Assembly: GCA_013396655.1 (NCBI GenBank)
Contig: WBMV01000453.1
Span: 124,001 to 188,000 of the forward strand
Reading direction: 5' to 3'
Origin: Campylorhamphus procurvoides
Taxonomy: Eukaryota > Chordata > Aves > Passeriformes > Dendrocolaptidae
Length of the DNA stretch: 64,000 nucleotides
Shown: positions 34,601-47,439 of the stretch, in pieces
How the letters are laid out: the number at the start of each line of letters is the position of its first letter
How positions within the stretch are numbered: position 1 is the stretch's first letter
Made by a program: the position numbers and the translations under genes
The notes under the pieces: generated by a model
Database searches by the model: none
What the model was told of the DNA's origin: nothing
The model's input: only the letters and a program-made list of their open reading frames with translations

Positions 34601-37600
34601 ACCACACTGCTGTTCCCAGTATATGAAAATTTGAGCCCACATGACAAGTATTTTTTTAATATATGCATTTAATTAAATATTAATGAGTCATATCAAACAT
34701 GCATGCCGCATAGATGAAATTTCAACTATTTGCCTAATCAACTAGGCAAAGTTTTCATGAAAGGTAATTTGAAGGCGTTCTTTTCTTTTTCCTCTATATT
34801 AAATACATTGAGATTTAAAAATAAATAAACTCCTCAAAATTAATCTGTGAATGTTTTTGAAATGCTTTATGTTTTCAAACCTATGGGCCACTGGTGTTTC
34901 TGTCTTTTTATGCTTGGTTATGCCTGGGCCTGAACATGTGAGGGAGCGGAGTGGTGAAAGGGTGAATGGGCAAGGTGCAGTGAATAGCCCTGACTGTTTT
35001 CTGCTACAATTATTATAACAAAAACCCCTACCCTGCAAATCCAGAACAGGTACATTATTAAGGAGGAAGTCTTTATTACTCTGACACAATATTATATTCT
35101 TTAATAAACTGGAATTGGTTAATTTTTTCAGACAGTATTGGTTTTGTTCCTCAAAAGGTTAAACCAAGTAAACAGTTGAGGTCTACTTAGTAATTCTCTT
35201 GAGTTTTGTTTCTTGTGGGTTTTTTTATCTCCTTTATCTTCTGAAGAAAACATAGGGAAAATACTTAGTATGTGGCAGCCACCTATAAAGGAACACAATT
35301 TTTTTAAAGGAAAGCCCCCATAGTGAATATTATTAACAGCTTTACCAGTAAAATAAAATATTTCAGATATTATCAAACATAATTTATACAAAGTATATAT
35401 AGGTTGCAAAAGAAGAGTAGGCATAGTTTCAAAAAAGACACTTTGGTCAGTTAGCACTTGTGCTGAGGCTTTAGCTGGGAATGGAGGATGAATTTTAGCC
35501 TTTTGTCCCTCTCCTGTGTTTAGTAGTGTTCATTTTCATTGTGCTGCAACTACACTTTTAATTTGAATATAATAAATGTACAGAGCAAATTAGAAAAGTG
35601 ACCAATGAGGAAGAAATAGGTGGTCCTGAACATGCATTTTTCCATGTGCCATGTGCAGCAAAGAGAAATGTAACTCAGAAAAGTACTATTTGCTCTGATT
35701 TATAACAGCCATCATTGAGAGACTATAGAGAATGATTTCTTTCAGTTTGTCTAGGAAAAAGGGCAAAAGTGGTGCATAAGAGAGGAGATGACAGCTCTGC
35801 ATTGTTCACAAGAGAAGAATGTAGACAGAAACAGTACATCCCACACATAGTAGAATTCCCCTATCATGAGAGAGAAAAAAATCGCTGTGATCCTCCAACA
35901 CAAGTTATGGTAGAAGGACATAAAAAATATGAACCTAAGAAGAAAGAAAAAATAGTTTATTAGAATCATAGATTTACATGAAAACTCATTATTTGAAAAA
36001 TATTTTAAAACATACTAATATTCCACTTGATGAAATGAGCTTTTTAGCAGATGGAAGATGAAATTTCCATTTAGCTACGAGAAATCATAATTATTAATTA
36101 AGTATATTTTGAAGCAGAAAAAAAGATGAAAAATTATTGAAGCTTAAATGGATGCGGCATATATTTTCTACTAGCTAAAAATTAAATCTGACAATAGTAT
36201 GCAAAAACCTCATTTAAATAAAAAATGAAACATATTTTTGAGGGTTTTTTTAATCTATCAAAATAACCAAATTTCAAAATGTCACATCATTTTTAGGCAG
36301 ATTATGAAATGAAAAAATATTGAGATGAAATACTTTACTATTTTAAATTTCCTATACAGCACTTATGCAAATAAAAAAAAAAAGCAAAAGCACTGTTGCT
36401 TTCTACATGTGCATGGAATTATTATCGGTCACACATTCATTTTCCGGTGAAAGACCAACATTTGTATAAAAGTTCAGAAAATCTTATTTTCTGAGCAGCC
36501 ATCAATTATTTTGCTATGGATCATAAAATTACTTTCTAGGAAGATAATTTTCTAGATAAATTTATTTTTCAATTATTCTTTCAGAAATTAAAAATATGGA
36601 TTTTATATCCTGATCACAGGAATTTATCCTATTCAAATCACAAGGAGTAGTTGCACACAAATTTTCAGGAATCAAGACTTATTAATCAAAATTATGTGCA
36701 TAATAATTGTTATAATTTGATAAATCACTTCTTAGAATCTCCTCAGTAAATATATTAATACTAGTTTTTAATTGATTATATGCACTTTTTACACATGAGA
36801 TGTTTTCTGCCTTTAAGAAAGATAGATCCTAAAACATTTCAATTTTTCACCATGGCACTTTTCTTCAACAGATTTGTTCTCTGTCTTGATAGCTACTGAG
36901 TTGTGTTTTGCCAGAATGCACAAAATATTAGAGAAAAAATATCATAAATGTGTTAAAATTATTCTTTTTATATAGAAAAACAACTAAAAGATCTTTCCTT
37001 TCTAGGCATTTCAAATGCAAATTACTTTTTCCAACTAAGCATAATCTAAATTTTCATTCCATAATGCACTGTTAAAGATTTTACTTTTTCATAGACACAG
37101 TAATTTCAGAAATCTGTTTATTTTTTAAAAAAATAATTTCACAAGTTCAAGTAATATCTGCTTGGAAAGAATAGATAACCATGTCTAAACTCTCACAGGA
37201 GATCTACAATGGCATATTGTAGATACTGTGTCCATATCTAGACTTATATTAGCTGTGTACTTTTAAACATTGCCTAACCATCTTTAACAGCAGAGCAAAA
37301 GCCAGCCAAAGGCCAGTTCTGGACCTCTGTTCAATTTTTACTACATCTGAAACTTTCCAGTTTGTAGTTCTCTCCTACAGACTGCCTTTTTATAAGCTGG
37401 CTTCTATCCTCCTCTACTTTTGCTCTATTCCATTTCTATTCCATTTGTTTCTGCCTTTACTTATTTTTCTACTACTCCAAAATGCTTGCAGCATTACTTC
37501 TGTCCAGAACTGCAGTTTATCCAGGACCTTTAGAGGAACATAGAGAAACATGATCTCAATTTCATATATACTAGGAAGAACCATACTTTTATAACACAGC

Positions 37601-38579
37601 CAACTCATCACAGAAGCTTGATTTAGATCATATTATAGTCCCAGAAGGACAGCTAGGACAAGGAAATTTCTTACTAAGAGGAAAATCTTTGATTTAGTAT
37701 CATGGTTTTGTTTTTGTTTTGTTTTTTTTTGTTTGTTTTTCACAAAGAGTGTGAAGTAAAACATGCCAATGACTTCATACAACTCTTTCTTAAGGACAAG
37801 GATTTTACATACAGGGAAAAAGAAATGAGAGACATAATTTTTTGTCATCTCAGGCCGTGACTATTGTTAAAATACCTGATACTACAGTGGTCCTGCAAGC
37901 AGCCAAGACAGAACATCCTTTCTTCATTATGTAGCCTAGAAGGATTCTTTACTGAAGAGCTTCTGGAACTCAGGCCAAGTGATGTTGCCTGCTCTGGTGT
38001 CTGCTATGAAGCCAATTCTCTTCTAAAACAGGGCAGTCACATCCAGACTGCCTGCTGGGATTAGTCCCTGAGAAAAATCTCAGACTCTACTCAGGATTTG
38101 TCCGGCAGAAGATTAGGCAGCCTGATGGGTGCCAGATGTGAACAGTCCTGCTGAGAACTGTAGATCCTGAGCCCGTGATCAGGATGATACAATAAGAGTC
38201 TTGGGACACCTCTTTGGCAGAAAATTCCTGGATCTTCTTGTGCACAGAATTAGTTGGAGAACAATTTTTTTACCTATTTTGTGCAGAGAAAAGGTAATAT
38301 ACAGTAAGTGGTGAATTTTGCTCTCTTTGGGTCTGATAAGTAGTCATTTAATGTAAAAATTATGTAGGGATAATGTGATAATGCTTAGTGATTACTTCTC
38401 ATCTTTGCTTGCAAATACAGCACTGAAGCAGAGGAAAAATCAAGCAAGTCCAAGAAGCATGTGGTTAAAAAAAGTGTCACACTAAGTCTCATTGACTGTA
38501 GTATCTCACATTGTCATGCAGGCATTGTTCCAAAATTATTTTTATATATACATTCATCTATGCCAGTGACAAATTAAGG
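28698..38579. other. Long AT-rich region, no gene or repeat recognised
   Basis: Nearly 10 kb. Open frames are short; the longest is about 130 codons at 33144-33536 on the minus strand, with no known motif and a second long frame overlapping it. Slightly GC-richer islands occur near 29080-29200, 34900-35060 and 37860-38170. I could not assign them to any repeat. A T/G-rich tract lies at 37706-37741. Old, diverged repeats or conserved non-coding elements may be present but are not visible by eye. Confidence 0.45.
37706..37741. repeat. T/G-rich low-complexity tract
   Basis: Runs of TTTTG and TTTGTTTG with no A or C, the opposite-strand form of the A/C-rich tracts found elsewhere in the window. 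Confidence 0.7.
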
Positions 38580-39480
38580 TGTAGATAAGAATTTCAAAGG
38601 CCAATGAGGTGCTTTAACTCTTGACTCTGTTGCCTTAAGGAAGGAGGAAAAAACTTTCCAAGACAACTTTATGTAGGTAAAGCAGAGAAGAGTTCTTTTA
38701 CTTATAGGGTTTTGGGGTACAGAATACAAGGGAGTATAAAAGAGTATATAAAGTATAAAAAGTATAAAAGAGTGCAACACATGTTGATAAGTAACAGATA
38801 GAAAAGACCAGTGCTAGAATGAACTCAAGGCCTCAGGAATACCATGTGAGCTCTTTTCCCAGCACCACTGCTTCAAAATATGCAGAGTAAATTAGTCTGA
38901 AAGGCGTCCCTTTCATTTAGTTCCTGGCTGTTTCCAGCCAAACGCCCTGAGCCACTCTGCCATGTTTTACTGAAGCAAACAAGGGACAACCCGTCCCTCC
39001 CACGTGAAAAACCCTTTCACCCAACAGGCTGGGAACATGACTCTTGCAATATCTGGGCCCAAGTCATTTCACCTCCCAACCCACGATAAACCAGGGAGAA
39101 ACTCCCTTTTGCAGCTGCATCCCTGCAGCTCAGCTACCCCAGCTCCTGCTGATACCCAGTTCCCATTACCAGTCTCATCTTCCTTCAAGCAGGACTTGAG
39201 GTTCCCGAGGTCCAGTCCGGGAGAACAAGGGAAGGGAAACATCTTCTCCCCCCACCTCAGGAGAGCAAGAGAGGGAAACCCCCTTTNTTGGAAGTGTGAG
39301 CAGTCCTTTTTAATTCATCTTGGAAGGAGAGAGATCATCTCTTTTTTTTTTGCTGTGTTTTTAGAGACAAAATATGTTAAGATTAAGAGAGGCAAGTCCA
39401 AGTCATCTTTTCCTTTCCTTTTACTCCAAATCTGTGAATGTTGAAACTGGGACAACTGCTGTCAATATTGCAGCAAAGAG
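38580..39480 (-). mobile_element. Possible LTR-derived segment
   Basis: This segment stands out by GC-rich patches (38930-39290) in an AT-rich region. Read on the minus strand it runs from a GC-rich upstream part into a CCCTATAAGTAAAAG box (about 38700-38715), ACATAAAG, and an end like CTTATCTACA at 38580, which resembles an LTR U3-R-U5 order. On the plus strand the area holds a 146-codon open frame (39004-39444) that includes an N and looks like a by-product of base composition. A block repeating GTATAAAAG lies at 38736-38775. No target duplication or second LTR was found and the family is not recognised. Confidence 0.35.
38736..38775. repeat. Short imperfect GTATAAAAG repeats
   Basis: GTATAAAAGA, GTATATAAA, GTATAAAAA and GTATAAAAGA follow each other, giving about four imperfect copies of a 9-10-base unit. 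Confidence 0.75.
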
Positions 39481-40589
39481 AAGCCAACTTGCACGTATAG
39501 GTGCTGTAACAGTCAGAGCATAGTTGGTTGGAGGAACACTAGTGACTTGCTGGAGAAAGATGATATTTGTAAACTATTACTGTGCTTATTTTCTACAGTG
39601 CTAATGAGCTAAAAATGCCTGTAGAATCACCTGAATATGACCTTACCTTGTTTTAAGTGCCAGTTCAGGTGCCATTCCCAAACACACCACTCTAGAACTC
39701 CAGTGTTATTCTGTAGAGGCATCTCTGAACTGGTGGAAGGATGAGAAAACTCTTTCTGCTCTTATTTGGGATTGTATCACACACAGATATAGAGGTGAAA
39801 AAGACTGAGAGGGGAAATTTAAGCATTCTATAGTGTATATATTTTCCTCTCCATTCCAGTTAGATCAATGTTCATTTATTTGGCTATTATGCATTGTTCC
39901 TACCAAGCCTACAACATCTTTTAGTTTAATAAAGCTCTGTTTAAGCTGTTACTCCTACTGGCCTAATTACAGTAGAAGAAGTCTTTCCAGAAAGCATACA
40001 TTGAACTTCAATAACAGATGAAACAGTTTATGTAGACTATTAAATTGGCACTTTATTCTTCTCAAGCAGCAAATACAAGAAAGCATATTTAAATCAATAC
40101 ATTTTTTGATAGACAAATCACTGGTTTTTTTCTCGAGATACCCAATCCATAAATTTCAGAAAGGCAAATTGCCACAAGAGTACTTCATGCAGGCAGTTCA
40201 GAAAATTATTTCAGCAAGAAAATTAAGCCCTGATGTTTTGCACAACACTGTATTGTCAGATGATTGTTTATTAGTTACACCACTTTTACTTTGAGCATCT
40301 CTGGGACAACTGTGTTCCTTCAGTGGAAGATTTTCATTATTTTTTCAAATAAAAATATTTTGAATATGAATAATGTATTCAGATAATATATATATATATA
40401 TATTTACAAATACTTTAGAATTCCTGGGAAATTTGCTGGTACATACACAGGTACAGTGAGGCATCTTGGGATAAACCCTTTTCATCCAGTCAGATAAGTA
40501 TCTATCTACAATACTCTGTTCCTATTAATACTGAAATGCATGTTCCACATACTCCTGTCTTATCTATATCTGGTTTCATAAATCAATGC
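39481..40589. other. AT-rich unique DNA with (AT)n
   Basis: About 1.1 kb without a recognised gene. It contains a perfect AT dinucleotide run at 40386-40403. Open frames stay near 62 codons. Confidence 0.5.
40386..40403. repeat. (AT)n microsatellite
   Basis: Nine AT units in a row. A possible polymorphic marker. Confidence 0.9.
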
Positions 40590-41255
40590 TTATGAGATTT
40601 AGCAATGCCCTGGCCACAACATCAAAAAGAAATGAGATCCTATACCAGCCAAACATTCATTCATGGCTAGGCTTTGCAAACGAAGATTTGCAAGGGCTCT
40701 ACCCACGCTTGTTACAAGCATACTGGTGGCTAAAAAGGCCAATGCAAGATAGGCAAGTCCATTGCAAAAGGCACAGCAGAAAGTCTCCATCAGCACTGCT
40801 GCTGAGGCACGGTTCTTCCTGCATTGCCTTTTTTCCTCCAGGCTGATTCTGTGTGTGTTCTCCAAGGAAGCAGCAGCGTTACGGATGGTGTGTCTCCATC
40901 TCTCGTGATTGGAGGCCAGGGTGGACCGTTGATGGTGGTCAATGTGGCCAAGGCTGAGGTGCTATTTCAGGAAGTCCTTGTATCTCCTGTTGGGGGCTCC
41001 TCTGTAGTGGCAGCTGGTGGTGAGTTCCCCATAGAGCACAGTCTTATGGAGGCGGTGATCCCCCATCCTGGAGACGTGCCCTGCCCAGCGCAGCTGCGTT
41101 TTCAGCAGCATGGCCTCGATGCTGGTGATCTCTGCCTGTTCAAGGACAGACACATCAGTCACGTAATCAGACCAGTGGATGTTTAGGATTGTATAGAGGT
41201 AGCGCTGATGGAAGCACTCGAGGAGTCGTAGGTGGTGGCGGTAGATGACCAGCCA
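40590..41255 (-). mobile_element. Non-CR1 LINE relic (ORF2 C-terminus with zinc finger)
   Basis: Read on the minus strand, from about 41255, this encodes the C-terminal part of a non-LTR retrotransposon polyprotein. Readable in order are LLECFHQRYL and ILNIHWSDYV, then SIEAMLLKTQLRWAGHVSRM (about 41117-41064 ends at M), VLYGEL, a GAPNRRYKDFLK block followed by a stop, then ERWRHTIRNAA. A CAFC pair (40775-40764) and, one frame away, IGLFSHQYAC (within 40746-40699) together look like a frameshifted C2HC/C2H2 zinc finger. This arrangement is familiar from LINEs of fish, reptiles and invertebrates and differs from CR1, whose copies elsewhere in the window lack it. At least one stop and one frameshift show the copy is dead. 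Clade (RTE-like or other) is not settled. Confidence 0.75.
40962..41162 (-). pseudogene. LINE ORF2 C-terminal fragment, 66 codons
   Basis: Longest unbroken part of the LINE relic. It contains TQLRWAGHVSRMGDHRLHK and VLYGELTTS, motifs that follow the reverse transcriptase domain in a group of LINE polyproteins. It ends at an in-frame stop right after KDFLK, where relatives as I recall them continue. The annotated start Met is not a natural start, since homologous sequence extends upstream to about 41255. Confidence 0.75.
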
Positions 41256-43783
41256 AACACCAAAGCATTATTATATATCTTCCCAGTTTTTCCCATGTTC
41301 ACCTTTCTGTATCTTACCTTGTCCAAATAAGATCCTAGTAATGCTTTTAGCTAATTTACTGTGCACATATTCTATAATATAACCCATAGACAAATATTTT
41401 CCTTAGCATCTCTAGCACAGCCTGAAAATTCCATTTGAAAAATCAGGTCTGATTTCAGGTGTGTCTATAATTTGAGTGATTCCTAAATGGTGGAATTCTC
41501 TAATATCTAAAAGGCGTAACAGTCTAAGGGTTTGTAGATTATTATTACTTCCAAAACAATTTACTCTGGAAGTGTGATGAATGTTCTCCATTGTGCTAGG
41601 CATCAAAAGTTTCAGAAAGCTACTGGCACTGATTATCATCCCTTTGCAGAACTTTGGAAGCCATTACTGATTGGTTTGTAGTTGCAAAATAACCTAATTT
41701 CACTAGAGCATATAAATTTTTCTTTAAGACTGTCATACCCAGGACACCAGGTTGGCATTGAGGCCTTGCAGAAAGTATATGGGCTACCTCTGCTACATGC
41801 ATGTTTGGATCTAGTCTGTCTGGTGGCTCACTGCTACCCATGCCCTTTATATTTAGAAACTTGCCTCCAGATGTTGTATTGTCTCTTTACGTATGGTTCC
41901 CATGACATAATAATTTGAATTGCAACTCTGAAGAGGTTCTGGCCCCAGTTCATGGTTTTTTTGCTATGAATTCAAGCAGTCTTACTGCTGAATCATTATG
42001 TGATTCAAGGCTGCAAACACTGAGGATGACAATGACTTCTTCTCTTTAAGAAAGGCAAGTTGTCAAGACAGAAGTTTTAGAAGACCTCCAATTTACTAAC
42101 ATATGGAAATTGCTACGTGTAACAACACTTGCCATAAGCACATGGAGGTTCATTTGGTTATGTTTCAATAAAATAACTGGGAAAGGTGGGTCACAGAGCA
42201 AGGGTCTGTGCTATGTTCTATGGCACAAGTTATGACCTGTCATTATAGACCTCACCATCACGTTGATATCTCAACAGAATGTGGTGAAATGTTTGCTGCT
42301 TTGAGTGCTGAATCTCTTGTCAATCTGCTTCATAGAGGTTCCATACATTTTCAGGGAGTCCTGGTCAAAAAAGCACATAAGTAAGGCTACACTCAACGGT
42401 CTATCAATAGTTTTGACACAATGAAAATGTGAAGTAATATTTTCCTTTTGAGAATAACTGGATGGCAATTATTTACAAGTGAATATGCATTCATTATGTA
42501 ATTCTTAAATACAAAAGTAAACAATTTCTCATATAGATAAATATTTGTAAAAAGAAAAAGATGAAGAGATTATATAATAGAAAATTAAAGAACAATAAGA
42601 ATAAGACAAATCAGACTTTCCATCATGTTTTTTCCAGATCCTCCACTTCTGCAATAATCCCTACTCCTTCTGTTAACCCTCTTTTTCAAATCTGACTCTT
42701 CAGCAAATCTAACATGAAGGAGCAGGAAGATTATTATCTATGATAGTAGATATTAACATCACTATATTAGGAAGAGATATTCAGGATAGCTAGTTGGATC
42801 AGATACACAGTAATGGATAATACATTTGTATTTAATAGGAGAATGTATCGAATAGGAACATCTCTCCTTCTTTCAAAAACCTTGTCTCATTCCAAGCATG
42901 AATTACGACCATGATATCTTCCTTTCAACCACTGGCTGCTGTGGCTGTTAGGACTGAAGCCCTGATTAAGCTGGCATTATAAAGAAATTCTGTCCCATTT
43001 TCTTTCATGTACTCAACAGGCCTGGATCACTTATTTTGGCTGTTCTCACTGTCTCATGTTTTCAGACACATTCATTTATCACAAAGCAAGTCACTTTCCT
43101 GTTTGTGTTTCCACTTTACTCTAAAGGGCACACAGAGAAACATTACAGGAATGCAGGGTTGCAGCAAATAAATTGTCTGCACTTAGTCTGCAATATGTCT
43201 CTACAGCCATTCAGCCTTGTATGATTTCTTGTTGCAGAGATAGAGTTAAAAGGGTTCTTATAAACAGTCATTTAATACTGCATTTTCTGATGATATGACT
43301 CTTTGATCTGTTTTTTTCTGCTGAGAATTGTAATATATACTATGGAAACTTTATGTTCTTTGTAATGAAATGTCTTAAAGTCTCATTTAATAATGCAGTT
43401 GTCTGCATCTCAAAGATGTATGATGTAATGTATGATTCCAGTAATTTAACTGGAATCAGAGTGTCACACAACTTCCACAAATCTGAAAGTTTCGTACCAA
43501 AGAAATTACAAATTCAACGGTTTCCAGCAGGATTAAAGGAAACATCACAACTTGAGGTGTTGATGAGCTACACTAGGCAAAGTGATAGTCGTAAGTGCAT
43601 TTACTATGTTTGTTACTGGAACAAAACTGCAACAGGAAAGAATCATCTCAATAGCATTCTTTTTTTTAACCACATATATAGTACACTGCCTTCCCTTAAG
43701 AAAAAAAGTTAAATACATAGTATTCAAAAAACAACCCACAAAGGAATTTAACTATAGTGTAGCTGATTTTTTCTTTTAATTAC
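41256..43783. other. AT-rich unique DNA, no gene seen
   Basis: About 2.5 kb. The longest open frame is 119 codons at 43353-43712 (plus), with no recognised domain. It overlaps an opposite-strand frame of 64 codons. A slightly GC-richer patch lies at 41740-41860. Nothing else was identified. Confidence 0.45.
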
Positions 43784-43932
43784 ATCACAGAATCACAGAA
43801 TCAACTAGGTTAGAATGTTCCTCTGAGGTCATCAAGTCCAACCTATGACTCAACACCACCTTGTCAATTAGACCATGACACTGACATTCAGTCAAACACC
43901 TCCTGGGGCAGTGAATCCACCACCTCCCTGGT
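43784..43932 (-). mobile_element. CR1 LINE fragment, 3' end
   Basis: Left edge ATCACAGAATCACAGAATCA is the tail; 'gaggtcatcaagtccaacctatgactcaacaccaccttgtcaa' and 'tccaccacctccctgg' follow. The phrase TGACTCAACACCACCTTGTC matches, in reverse complement, the end of the long CR1 at 54850-56624, so both belong to one subfamily. Only about 150 bases remain. Confidence 0.9.
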
Positions 43933-46503
43933 CATCTTTGACAGCAGAAGTAGCCTTGTAATAGAAAGCAAACAAACTCAATTTCTTACTAAATACCTTA
44001 CTCCTCGTATATGCCACTGCAACCTGCAGGCATGCTTTCCAAAACAAAGAAATCATTTGTGATTTAAATTGAATGAACAATCAGGTGCGGTACGACATAT
44101 ATAGACTCCTCTTCACAGTTTTTACTTCCATGGTGATTGTTTTTTTTTACCATATTATAACATACTTTTACTGTTTAGATGAAATTCATCTGTGGAAATA
44201 CAGGATAGCACAGAGATATAAATATTTGGGAAACTACTTTTTGAAGAGTTAATTAGAAAACAGCAGAGTAGCTAATCTAACATAAGTAAAATATGTTTTT
44301 TAAAGTAATTTTGGAAATTAACATTTTTCCTTCTGAAGTATTTTAGGATCTTGCTGTTTATTTTTTTCTTTTCTTTTTTCCTTAAACTACAAGGGTTTAA
44401 AAATTAAAATTAAACCCCATGTGTTTGGTAATTTATTTTTTTTTCCCAAATAACTCTACTGTAACCTAAAATTAAAAATAAGCAGTGCAGAACGATTTCA
44501 GGTGTCTTTAAGCTCCAGAGTCTCAGCAAATTGTGATGCTGTTTTTCCTGTTGTTCATTTCATTCTCCTACTGAGAGGGGAAAACTTCAGTGTAATTGTC
44601 TATTTTTATGTGGATTGCCTCATTCAGAAGACCCCAAATATTCTGTTTTTCAGATTGGTTTTGATTTATTTGTATAATGTATACTATTGAAAAAGCAATG
44701 ACTTGAAATTGAAAACATCTGACAGGAACCAAACTTTTAAGATAAACCTTTTTTCATTTTTTTTTAATTGTAATGTTATTTACAGTCAATATATTTTTAT
44801 ATAGTCTGTGTTTGTATTTTTTTTTCTTTTTGCTTTAGAGTTGCATTTAGAAAGGATCATATCTAATGAGAAAATATTTTAAGACATTGATAGACATCCT
44901 ATCAGGATTCAAATGGATTTTAAATATTTTTGTCTTCTTTTTCATCTTTGTTTATCCAAGGCAATATTCAGACCACCTGAGTTAGAAAAAGTACCTAAGT
45001 ATTGATGGTGCATAATCATCAGTGCAAATAAACTGTATTAAGGCAATGTTTTCTGTGCAGTTATTGAGAGAAGCAGAAACTGCTGAATAATGGTTTATAA
45101 ATTCTCTACATTATCACAAGAGCTGTCTAGAGTACCTTATATGGAACTCAAGAGATTAGGTAAAATACTGTGCCCAGTGATTAGAGCTGTACATCTAACG
45201 TCAGTCTTCTGAAACTCATATGGAAATCCGTGCATAACTTTACTGGGGTCCTGAGATGTCAGCATTCAGTTCAGGAGCTCTAAGACAGGATCTTTGCTGA
45301 GAAAGCGAGAAATGTCTTGCCCTAGCCCAAGGGAATGTACTGCAACAACTCCCAGATCCATATGATGAGGTCTCAGTCACATCTTCTGATGAGGTGCATG
45401 TCACTGCCTACCTGTGTGAAAAAAAAAAACAAAACAAAAAAACACACAAACTTGTGCTAGTGCTTGCTGTCATCATAAGAGTTGAAAAGGAGACTAGGCA
45501 AAAAAAATTAAGGCACTTAGTGACTTAGCATTGGGGGAAGGATATTGGATGAATTATTGGTCTGATTGCTGAAAATAAAAAGAAATTTGCTATGGTGCTT
45601 TTTTTCCCTAAGTCTATGTTTACTGTAATGTAGATAATCATCTTCAATTGCCTTGCCCTCAATAAAAATAAAACCTACTCTTGCCTTGCAGAGTAGTGTT
45701 CTAGTTGTCTAACTGCAAATGGATTAAGGGTTACACTCCATAGGCATCTTTAGTGTGTTATGGCTGATGTTTAATCTAAAACAATGAACAGTGACTAGTA
45801 ATCCTTTATTTTCCTTTTTCATTTTATTTGTTCTGATACACAAAAATCAATCTACATCACAGGTTTTGAGAGTCAATAATTTAAATACATGTATTTCTCT
45901 TGTACATTTTGAGAAGAAGAAACGATGAAGTTAGATTCAAATGAGTTTGAAACCTAGATTTCATGTCTATGGAAAATGTATACAGGGAAGGGGAAATAGA
46001 GAAACAAATGAAAAATCCCGAAGGATGCTGAGCAAGTGTGGTTATGATGGCTAACCACAGGTTCTGCTTCCAGTAGTTTGGGTGGAAGCATACCCTACAA
46101 CTAGATTCATGGTATTTTCTGATGATGACTGAACAGAATGTTATTGTCAACTCTTCATCACTGCATTCCCCAGGGTATTTTATACTTCTGTAGTTAAAAG
46201 CAGAGTCAAAATATTGCCAAATTCTGACACTGTGTGAAATTCATCTCTTTCTGCACAATTAATTGAGCTGTGAAGTTGGAATGGCACTTCTTTAGCACAT
46301 TTTATTTAGGAAAGAAAGGGAAACCATTCAAAATCACAGCAAAGTAGTGTGGGGTGTGATGAATGTAAGTTAAATGAAAAAGCTGACTAGTAAGTTGATT
46401 TCTGACATTTCTAAAATTATACTTTTAAAAGTCAATAGAATCCTTTTTAAGATTTAAACTATTCATATAGAGAGATTCACCATCACTGTATCACACAGAT
46501 AAG
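43933..46503. other. AT-rich unique DNA, no gene seen
   Basis: About 2.6 kb rich in T and A runs. An A/C-rich tract lies at 45421-45451. Open frames stay below 90 codons. No repeat was recognised. Confidence 0.5.
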
Positions 46504-47428
46504 TCACAGAATCATAGTATCACTGAATATGCTGAGTTGGAAGAAACTCAACAGGATCATCAAGTCCAAACCTTAGGCCTCCACAGGACCATCTCCAAGA
46601 GTCACATCATGTGTCTGAGATTATCATCAAAACCCTTCTTGAACTTTGTCAAGCTTGGTTCTGTGACCACTTCACTAGGGATTCCAGTGACCAGCTCTCT
46701 TGGGTGAAAAAACTTTTCCTAATATCCAACACAATTTCAGGCCATTCTCTCAGGTCCTGTCACTGGTCACCACAGAGAAGAGATCAGTGCCTGCCCCTCC
46801 TCTTCCCCTCACAAGAAAATTGTAGACTGCGATGAGGTCTCCCCTCAGTCTCTTCTCCAGGGTGAACAGACCACGTGACTTCAGCTGCTCCTCATACGGC
46901 TTCCCCTCAAGGCCCTTCATCATCTTTGTTTCCCTCCTTTGGATGCTCTCTAAGAGCTTAATATCTTTCTTATATTGTGGTGCCAAAAATGGTGACAATA
47001 TTCAAGGTGAGGCCAACCCAGTGCAGAGCAGAGCGGGACAATCCCCTCCCTCGATCAACTGGTGATGCTGTGCCTGATGCCCTCCATGACACAGCTGGTC
47101 TTCCTGGCTGCCAGGGCACTGCTGACTTGTATTCAACTTGCTGTCAACCAGGACCCCCAGGTCTCTTTCCACAGAACTGCTTCCCAGCATTGCATTCCTC
47201 ATTCTGTCCATATATCTGGGATTTTCCCATTCCAGATGCAGAATCTGGCATTTTCCCTTGTTGAACTTCATATGGTTGGTGATTACTCAATCTTCTTGTT
47301 TGTTGAGGTCTCTCTGCAGGATCTCCCTGCCTTTGAGAGAGTCAACAGCTCCTCCCAGTTTTGTATTTTCTGCAAACTTGCTTATTATCCCTTCTAGTCC
47401 TGCATCCAAATAATTTGTGAAGTTGTTG
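46504..47428 (-). mobile_element. CR1 LINE fragment, 3' part
   Basis: Starts at the tail (TCACAGAATCATAGTATCAC) and extends leftward in element order through the 3' UTR, the ORF2 C-terminus and the RT region. Minus-strand frames show DLGVLVDSKLNTSQQCPGSQ (within 47271-47002) and [20 protein letters not shown] (within 46998-46750), both standard CR1 ORF2 C-terminal phrases but in broken frames. 5'-truncated. It abuts, in opposite orientation, the CR1 starting near 47440. Confidence 0.93.
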
Positions 47429-47439
47429 GAGAGCACAGT

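Noticed and set aside
39004..39444. 146-codon open frame (plus)
   Set aside because: It includes an ambiguous base and falls in a segment that looks LTR-derived on the other strand. No known protein family.
43353..43712. 119-codon open frame (plus)
   Set aside because: No family recognised. It ends in a lysine-rich run from an A tract and overlaps an opposite-strand frame.
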